From positions 1 through 10,194 of the forward strand of contig JAFGOG010000093.1 of the NCBI GenBank assembly GCA_016926595.1: a stretch of 10,194 nucleotides of DNA, in the 5' to 3' direction. This DNA is from Anaerolineae bacterium (GTDB lineage Bacteria > Chloroflexota > Anaerolineae > JAAYZQ01). Of this stretch, positions 1 to 4,731 are shown piece by piece. The first letter of the stretch is position 1. Every line of letters starts with the position of its first letter. The notes beneath the pieces are model-generated. The model was not told the origin of the DNA, did no database searches, and saw nothing but the letters and a program-made list of their open reading frames with translations. A program made the translations under genes and the position numbers.

Positions 1-834
1 TGTGCTAAGGGGAATCCTCAGCTTGCCATCGCCTATTGCGCGAAAGATGAGCTCGTGGAAAAAGTAATCCACCAGTCCGGCGGCACAGACAGAGGCGCGG
101 TTTCCTGGGTCCAGCGGCTCAAGAGCAACGATGTTCACGACGAGGCCCACTTGGGCGTTGCCGTCCATGGCCTTGATCGCGCGATAGGCAGCGGCATGGG
201 CTTGGAGATGGTGGCTCAGCACCTGGAAGCAATGGTGCGGGTTCTTTTCGCCTGGTGCATGCTTGCCCAGCAGGTAGCCAAGCGCGGCGTATACATTCGG
301 CTCGTTGATCGTGCACCACAGTTTGACAAGATCGCCCAACTGCTCGACGGTGTGCCGGACAAATCGCCGAAAATGCCTGGCGGCCGCCCGGTTGCGCCAG
401 CCGCCCTGCTGGGCCAGCCACCGGGGTGAGCTAAAGTGAAACAGGGTAACCATCGGCTCCATACCGCGTTGGCGCAGTCCAGTCAGCACCTCACGGTAAC
501 GGGCGATGGCTGCTGGGTCGAAGGTGCCCTCTTCAGGCTCGATGCGGCTCCACTCGACCGACAGGCGGTGGGTGTTGTGTCCCATGCCGGCCATAAGATC
601 GAAATCCGCCTCGGCGTTGCGCCACCAGTCGCATGCCAGCCCGCTGTGGTCGCCATGCCAGATCGTACCTGGTTTTTGCTCGAATGCCCACCAGTCGTTG
701 TTGACGTTATTGCCCTCCACCTGATGGGCGGCGGTGGCGGTACCCCATAGGAATCCCTCTGGGAATGGCAGTTTTCTAGTCTCGTGACGGGTCCCCTGCC
801 TGGGATCTCTGTGCTCTCTGGTTATTCCGGCCAC
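1..834 (-). CDS. GH1 family beta-glycosidase (beta-glucosidase-like), 3' end outside window
   Basis: Retaining glycoside hydrolase of family 1, expected to cleave beta-linked glucosides or galactosides, probably in the cytoplasm because no signal peptide is seen. The frame is open from 834 to base 1 (278 codons of a usual 430-460), so the C-terminal half with the nucleophile (ENG motif) lies outside. Visible landmarks: LPFPEGFLWGTATAAHQVEG at residues 22-41, with His37 and Gln38 of the glycone site; RLSVEWSRIEP; VTLFHF with His133; and WCTINEP with acid/base Glu178 (codon 301-303). The 45-residue spacing from His133 to Glu178 equals that in Thermotoga BglA (His121, Glu166). The only usual start codon in this frame near the conserved region is GTG at 834, with AAGGA six bases upstream. 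It gives about 21 residues before the family's usual start and a 13-base overlap with the permease gene. Family certain; substrate not determined. Confidence 0.93.
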   Translation of the reverse strand, partial: MAGITREHRDPRQGTRHETRKLPFPEGFLWGTATAAHQVEGNNVNNDWWAFEQKPGTIWHGDHSGLACDWWRNAEADFDLMAGMGHNTHRLSVEWSRIEPEEGTFDPAAIARYREVLTGLRQRGMEPMVTLFHFSSPRWLAQQGGWRNRAAARHFRRFVRHTVEQLGDLVKLWCTINEPNVYAALGYLLGKHAPGEKNPHHCFQVLSHHLQAHAAAYRAIKAMDGNAQVGLVVNIVALEPLDPGNRASVCAAGLVDYFFHELIFRAIGDGKLRIPLST

Positions 835-1541
835 AACAGGTCCTTGTGCTTTAAGAGCGCCGTTGCTAGGCCAAAGAGGATGCCTGCATATGCCACAGTC
901 AGAACCATGGCCAACAAGTACGAGCGGTCGTGGATACCGGCTGAGGCCCGAGACAAAAGAGTGGCTATCGGCCACAGGGTGGCTGTCACTGCGCGGCTCA
1001 GCCAACGCAGGCGGTGTTCCTCCAGAAAGGCGCGACGATCGTTGGCGACCAGCAACGCCGTGATCAGCATATAGCCTACCATGTGCGATCCGTCGCGACT
1101 GGCGAGGGACGACAAAGGCAGAGCCAACGCCGCCATCAATAGCCACAGTGCCAGCCAGGTCGGTATGATCCACAACACCGAAGGGAAATCGAGGGAGAGT
1201 TTGTGCTGAAGTAGAGCGGCCTCTGTCATTAGGAGGGCGATGATGGCTGTGACTGCCAGGCTGCCGATCACTACAGCGGCCAGCAACTCACTGCGCTGAG
1301 GTAGGCGGGCGATGAACGGGTAGAAGGATGCCCGGTTGGCGCGCCCGGTCAGCAGCAGCGCAGTCAGCAGGCAAGTTGCCCCAAGGCCCACCCCGGCGAC
1401 GGTGACAAACTGGGGCTGATCCATCCCATACTCAAAAGCGATGCCATAGAAGGTGAATCCAGCTGCCACAGGAACCAGGCCGGCAAGCGACCGAAACAGG
1501 TCACGGATCAGGAACAGGCTGAGAACGCCGATGCGCTTCAC
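822..1541 (-). CDS. ABC-2 type transporter membrane subunit
   Basis: Integral membrane subunit of an ABC exporter, 239 residues, partner of the ATPase encoded just upstream. About six hydrophobic segments can be seen, near residues 18-37, 45-66, 86-108, 120-144, 153-167 and 207-230, with a further weaker one near 185-197. The Arg-rich stretch at 67-84 (GRANRASFYPF...LPQRSELL) resembles the cytoplasmic loop of ABC-2 permeases that precedes a re-entry into the membrane. The start is GTG at 1541, overlapping the ATPase stop as GTGA, with GGGAG nine bases upstream, so the two subunits are translationally coupled. The sequence gives no hint of the substrate; ABC-2 exporters carry drugs, peptides, polysaccharides or lipids. 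Assignment rests on topology and neighbour more than on a family motif. Confidence 0.8.
   Translation of the reverse strand: MKRIGVLSLFLIRDLFRSLAGLVPVAAGFTFYGIAFEYGMDQPQFVTVAGVGLGATCLLTALLLTGRANRASFYPFIARLPQRSELLAAVVIGSLAVTAIIALLMTEAALLQHKLSLDFPSVLWIIPTWLALWLLMAALALPLSSLASRDGSHMVGYMLITALLVANDRRAFLEEHRLRWLSRAVTATLWPIATLLSRASAGIHDRSYLLAMVLTVAYAGILFGLATALLKHKDLLWPE
841..845 (-). promoter_or_regulatory. Ribosome binding site for the GH1 gene
   Basis: AAGGA on the minus strand lies six bases before GTG at 834, inside the last codons of the permease gene. It decides the start: between 834 and the conserved LPFPEGF block there is no ATG, GTG or TTG in frame, only ATA and CTG codons. This placement implies translation of the glycosidase is coupled to the permease. 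Confidence 0.55.
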
Positions 1542-2431
1542 AAGGATTCGCTCCCGGGAAATCGTGCCGGGCCGGTCACTTTTAGATAGATCTCTTCCAG
1601 GCTTGCCTGTCGCTCATCCAGCCGTTGAATGTCGACGCCAGCGTCGAGGAGTAAGCGCAAGGCCTGAGCTTTGTATGCCCGCGCCTCATCGTTCAGCGTC
1701 ACCCGGCCATCGCTCACGGCAATGCCAGGCGACAGGTTGGCGAGGGTAGGGCATAGGTCAGCCGGCAAGGAACCGGTGGTGATGATGACTTGGGAGCGTA
1801 CGCCGAGCATCTCGTGCAACGGGCCGGCATGCACCAGCTTGCCCTGTTTCAGGACAGCGACATGGGTGCAGACGCGCGTCACCTCATCTAGGTTGTGGCT
1901 GCATAGAAAAACAGTCTTGCCTGCCAAGTGTAGCGCCACGATTTGGTCGCGCATGAACTTCTGGGCGGCAGGATCGAGTCCCAACACCGGCTCATCCAGC
2001 AGGATTAGGTCTGGATTGCCCAGCAGGACTTGGGCCAGCCCCACCCGTTGGAGCGTCCCGCGCGATAGGGCACCCAGGCGCCGCCCAGCGAACTCTTCCA
2101 GCCCCAGTTGGGCCAGCAGCCTGTCTATCTCGCGACCAGAGGAAATGGCGCTCAGATGCCCCAGCGTATTCAAATAGTCACGGACGGCGAAACGGGTGGG
2201 GTAAAAGGCATGCTCTGACAGATAGCCGATCCGGGCAGTGCTCAGATCGCCCCGGTCGATCTGCCCTGCCTCGGGGAAGATCAAGCCCATAACCAACTTC
2301 AAGAAGGTGGTCTTGCCGGAGCCGTTGGGTCCCAGTAGACCAAAGACGGCCCCGGCAGGGACGTCGAGTGACAGCCGGTCGAGGGCAAGGGTAGAGCCGT
2401 AGCGCTTGGTGAGCTCGCTAGCGCGCAGCAT
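1538..2431 (-). CDS. ABC transporter ATP-binding protein (ABC-2/CcmA-type exporter)
   Basis: Cytoplasmic ATPase subunit, 297 residues, that powers the exporter formed with the next gene. Walker A GPNGSGKT is at 34-41. The Q-loop position reads GYLSE (69-73), with Glu where other ABC ATPases have Gln, as is common in ABC-2 ATPases. The signature is LSRGTLQRVGLA at 122-133, a variant of LSGGQ. Walker B is LILLDEP with catalytic Glu147, the D-loop is GLDP at 151-154 and the switch histidine is His179. Residues from about 212 form the extra C-terminal domain usual in this group, ending with SLEEIYLKVTG. ATG at 2431 follows the hbd stop by 17 bases; a GGGAG overlapping that stop is 12 bases from the ATG, rather distant. 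Probably co-transcribed with hbd. Substrate unknown. Confidence 0.95.
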   Translation of the reverse strand: MLRASELTKRYGSTLALDRLSLDVPAGAVFGLLGPNGSGKTTFLKLVMGLIFPEAGQIDRGDLSTARIGYLSEHAFYPTRFAVRDYLNTLGHLSAISSGREIDRLLAQLGLEEFAGRRLGALSRGTLQRVGLAQVLLGNPDLILLDEPVLGLDPAAQKFMRDQIVALHLAGKTVFLCSHNLDEVTRVCTHVAVLKQGKLVHAGPLHEMLGVRSQVIITTGSLPADLCPTLANLSPGIAVSDGRVTLNDEARAYKAQALRLLLDAGVDIQRLDERQASLEEIYLKVTGPARFPGSESL

Positions 2432-2448
2432 ACAGGCGATAGGCTCCC

Positions 2449-3300
2449 TTACCTGTAGTCATAAAAGCCTTTGCCGGCTTTGCGGCCTAGCTGCCCGGCC
2501 AGGACCATACGGCGCAGTAGAGGGGGCGCTGCGTACCGCTCGTCCTTGTACTCCTCAAACATCGCATCGGCGATGAACAGGCAGGTATCCAGCCCAACAA
2601 AGTCGAGTAGGGTGAGCGGTCCCATTGGATGATTCAAGCCCAGCTTGATGGCTGTGTCAATGTCCTCTTTGGTTGCTAAGCCCTGTTCGTATACCCGGAC
2701 TGCATCCAGGACATAGGGAATCAGCAGGCGGTTGACGATAAAGCCGGGGGTATCCTTGGCCGTGACCATTGTCTTGCCCAGCGAAGCTCCGAATTGATAG
2801 ACGGTGGCCATCGTCTCGTCGCTGGTCAGGATGGTGCGCACGAACTCGATGAGCGGCATGACCGGTACGGGGTTGAAGAAGTGGATACCCAAGACCTTGT
2901 CCCCCCGCTGTGTGACACTGGCCATCTCGGTGATACACAACGACGAGGTATTGCTGGCGAGGATGGCCTGTGGTGGAAGGATGTGATCCAGCTGTGCAAA
3001 AAGCTCCTTCTTGACCGCCATGTTTTCTACTACTGCTTCGATGGCCAGGTCACAATTGGCAAAACCCGCCAGGTCCAATGTGCCATGCAAGTGCGCCAGG
3101 GCCTGGTCCGCCTGCTCCTGCGTCGCCTTGCCCCGCGTGACCGCTTTGTTGAGCGAATCCCGGAGCCTGTCCATCCCCCTCTGCAATAGCTCATCGTTGG
3201 CCTCTGTGACCACCACCTCGTAACCAGCGCGGGCACATACCTCGGCGATGCCTGAACCCATCAGACCGCAACCTACTACTCCGACGCGATTGATCTCCAT
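2449..3300 (-). CDS. hbd: 3-hydroxybutyryl-CoA dehydrogenase
   Basis: NAD(P)-dependent L-3-hydroxyacyl-CoA dehydrogenase of 283 residues, the normal length of standalone Hbd/PaaH enzymes. It interconverts 3-hydroxybutyryl-CoA and acetoacetyl-CoA in the cytoplasm, in fatty-acid oxidation, butyrate or polyhydroxybutyrate metabolism. The Rossmann motif GxGxxG is at 10-15 (GCGLMG). Ser119, His140 (GIHFFNPVP), Glu152 and Asn190 (TPGFIVNRL) match the catalytic and substrate positions known for clostridial Hbd. The C-terminal block NHPMGPLTLLDFVGLD and the ending GRKAGKGFYDYR are typical. The frame could start 18 codons earlier at 3354, but ATG 3300 is chosen because AAAGGAGG lies five bases before it and the length then fits the family. 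All catalytic residues are present. No other beta-oxidation enzyme is in the window, so the pathway direction cannot be told. Confidence 0.96.
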   Translation of the reverse strand: MEINRVGVVGCGLMGSGIAEVCARAGYEVVVTEANDELLQRGMDRLRDSLNKAVTRGKATQEQADQALAHLHGTLDLAGFANCDLAIEAVVENMAVKKELFAQLDHILPPQAILASNTSSLCITEMASVTQRGDKVLGIHFFNPVPVMPLIEFVRTILTSDETMATVYQFGASLGKTMVTAKDTPGFIVNRLLIPYVLDAVRVYEQGLATKEDIDTAIKLGLNHPMGPLTLLDFVGLDTCLFIADAMFEEYKDERYAAPPLLRRMVLAGQLGRKAGKGFYDYR

Positions 3301-3305
3301 TGCTT

Positions 3306-3313
3306 CCTCCTTT
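3306..3313 (-). promoter_or_regulatory. Strong ribosome binding site for hbd
   Basis: AAAGGAGG, a near-perfect match to the anti-Shine-Dalgarno sequence, sits five bases upstream of ATG 3300. It fixes the hbd start and excludes the upstream in-frame start at 3354. The remaining 3301-3396 gap between hbd and the upstream gene shows no convincing promoter or terminator, so read-through from the upstream gene is possible. Confidence 0.85.
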
Positions 3314-3396
3314 GCCGCGACTGAAGGGATTGACGCTTGTCGCCTGTGCAGCATATTTTTGGCGGCCCGGCAGCCATCCTTCTGGCGGCTTTTATT

Positions 3397-4050
3397 TCAT
3401 CTATCTGGCTCTGATCTCCGTGGGCCACGACCCCGTGGCCGTGAGTCCCCTGGCCGGAACCTCCGTCGCTCCTGCGTATCCGGCCCTGACCGGGGGCTTG
3501 GACTTCGTTCACCCGACCAATTCGGCCGCCTGACGTCATCCACCAAGCGCGGTCGCCATTCGGTGGTCTTTGGTTCTGAGACAACCGGCTCATAATCCGA
3601 TTCCTTGAGTGTCAGCGGGATTCTTAGGGCCGCCATGACGGCCTCGGTGCGCCACAGCTTGGCAGCGTCGATCTCGCCCAACTCGACCAGCAATTGGCGC
3701 AGATCCGGATCTGCGGTCATCTGCCTGTCGGCGAGTTGCGTCTTGTACCATGAGGCAGCCCGGCTCAAGCCATCGTGGATAAAACGCAACTGTGATTCAG
3801 TGTTACTCCGGCTGAAGGCGTGGTCAAGCAGCTTTTCGTCGAGTTCTAGTTCCTGTGCTGCTACGTCCATACGGCGCAGGTAACTGGCCAGTGGCCCGAT
3901 CGCCATCTGATAGGCCTGCAACAACGACCTGAGCAGCTCGGTCACCACAGTCTGACGCTCCGACTCCAGGTAGGTCTCGAATATTCTGATATAGGTCAAT
4001 TTGTATCGCAGGTTGCGAGACAGGCGGATAACCACAATAGATTCGGACAT
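3397..4050 (-). CDS. Unrecognised protein, helical N-terminal part with Arg/Pro-rich tail
   Basis: I do not recognise this 217-residue protein. Residues about 12-150 read as several amphipathic helices, rich in Leu, Ala, Glu and Arg, without a signal peptide or membrane segment. The stretch DPDLRQLLVELGEIDAAKLW (around 115-134) faintly recalls the last helix of ferritin-like bundles, but the metal-binding ExxH is missing, so this is only a suggestion. Residues about 155-217 are low-complexity, full of Arg, Pro, Ser and Gly (for example RPGDSRPRGRGPRR), likely disordered and strongly basic, which would suit nucleic-acid or membrane contact. ATG 4050 is preferred over GTG 4053 because GAGG then lies five bases upstream. 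It sits between the SCP2 gene and hbd, 96 bases before the latter. Coding is supported by length and coherent helical pattern; function unknown. Confidence 0.75.
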   Translation of the reverse strand: MSESIVVIRLSRNLRYKLTYIRIFETYLESERQTVVTELLRSLLQAYQMAIGPLASYLRRMDVAAQELELDEKLLDHAFSRSNTESQLRFIHDGLSRAASWYKTQLADRQMTADPDLRQLLVELGEIDAAKLWRTEAVMAALRIPLTLKESDYEPVVSEPKTTEWRPRLVDDVRRPNWSGERSPSPRSGPDTQERRRFRPGDSRPRGRGPRRSEPDR

Positions 4051-4316
4051 CACTCCCTCTCAATCGTAGGGTGATCGTATGCTTCTCGTCCAGCACCACA
4101 TGCGCTTTTGTGGTATGCTCTATCACGACCAACTGGCATGGTTCATGGCGGGCGAGCGTCATCCTCCCGGGAGCCCCGCGAGGGCGGGAGCGAACCGGCG
4201 AGGTCAACTGTGGGCCATGCCACAGGATTTCTTCTTCTCCTCCTTTTTTAGGAGAGCTAAGGGTTGGGCCACCCTTGGCTCTCTCTGTTTACATAGATCC
4301 CTTCAGTGGAAGGGTA
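4051..4316. other. Intergenic region rich in inverted repeats
   Basis: This 266-base gap between the SCP2 gene and the unrecognised protein gene holds several inverted repeats: a 13-bp stem at 4252-4283, CTGTGG/CCACAG at 4208-4225, CCCGC/GCGGG at 4175-4188, the perfect 10-bp palindrome CTCCCGGGAG at 4164-4173, and ACCACA/TGTGGT at 4095-4114. A run of six T at 4244-4249 (A on the minus strand) abuts the largest one. On the minus strand an open frame from ATG 4162 runs into the downstream gene in another frame; I do not call it. No clear sigma70 promoter was found for the downstream gene. The region may be the 3' UTR and terminator of the SCP2 transcript followed by the leader of the next gene. 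Confidence 0.5.
4252..4283 (-). terminator. 13-bp-stem hairpin downstream of the SCP2 gene, possible terminator
   Basis: GAGAGC-C-AAGGGT pairs with ACCCTT-A-GCTCTC around a six-base loop (GGCCCA on the minus strand). There is one A/C mismatch on the minus strand, which becomes a T-G wobble on the plus strand. It begins 33 bases after the SCP2 stop codon, where a terminator is expected. Against this, the minus-strand sequence after the stem is CTAAAAAAGG, not a U-tract, and on the plus strand only TCTGTTT follows. It could be a U-less terminator, a transcript-stabilising 3' hairpin or a binding site. The stem is seen directly; the role is inference. Confidence 0.45.
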
Positions 4317-4643
4317 TTACCCCCGCTTGAACCACTGCAGCAGTTGCATCATGAGCCCGACATTGCCCGTGACCTTGATCTTGCCACCCATGAACGCTGC
4401 GATGGGGTCGAGCTTGCCCTTGGTCAAGGCCACATAGTCGTTGGCTGCCATCGTGACCGTCACGTCAGGCTGAGAGATCGTCTCTTCCCTGACCTGGCAT
4501 TTGCCGTCGGCCACATCCACGACCCACATGCCGCCGTCTTCGCCTGTAAGGTTGAATTGGATCAACGCCTTGACATTTCCGGCCTTTTCGGGCAGGAACG
4601 CGTCCGGCATTGCCTCAAAGACTTCTTTGACTTCAGATGACAT
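4317..4643 (-). CDS. SCP2 sterol-binding/lipid-transfer domain protein
   Basis: Standalone SCP2 domain of 108 residues, a small soluble cytoplasmic fold with a hydrophobic tunnel that in known members carries fatty acids, acyl-CoAs or sterols. Recognisable features are the N-terminal FEAMPDAFLPEKAG, the strands KALIQFNLTGEDGGMWVVDV, the ISQPDVTVTMAANDYVAL segment and the closing block GKLDPIAAFMGGKIKVTGNV followed by the helix MMQLLQWF, all typical of the family. ATG 4643 is chosen because AAAGGAG (4652-4658) lies eight bases upstream; a longer in-frame extension to 5042 runs through the neighbouring gene and its promoter and is rejected. It has its own promoter, so it is separate from the upstream envelope genes. 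The ligand cannot be told; the nearby hbd weakly suggests acyl-CoA metabolism. Confidence 0.92.
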   Translation of the reverse strand: MSSEVKEVFEAMPDAFLPEKAGNVKALIQFNLTGEDGGMWVVDVADGKCQVREETISQPDVTVTMAANDYVALTKGKLDPIAAFMGGKIKVTGNVGLMMQLLQWFKRG

Positions 4644-4683
4644 GATATCGTCTCCTTTGAAGATTTCGGATCTCTGCCGGGGG

Positions 4684-4712
4684 AGTATAACACAGGGGGG
4701 GCGGTCCGTCAA
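4684..4712 (-). promoter_or_regulatory. Sigma70-type promoter of the SCP2 gene
   Basis: On the minus strand, TTGACG (4707-4712) is separated by exactly 17 bases from TATACT (4684-4689); both boxes match the consensus at five of six positions. Transcription would start near 4677, giving a leader of about 35 bases with the ribosome binding site AAAGGAG. It lies in the 88-base gap directly after the upstream lipoprotein stop codon. The spacer contains a run of seven C, which is unusual for a promoter spacer. Confidence 0.8.
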
Positions 4713-4731
4713 AACGGAGAAGTGACAGATT

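Noticed and set aside
55..750. Two plus-strand open frames (55-429 and 436-750)
   Set aside because: They lie antisense to the GH1 frame, whose reading shows all the conserved GH1 motifs; these frames are shadows.
3355..3595. Plus-strand frame 3248-3595 and minus frame 3276-3593
   Set aside because: Low-complexity shadows of the Arg/Pro-rich tail and the intergenic gap, with no domain or ribosome binding site support.
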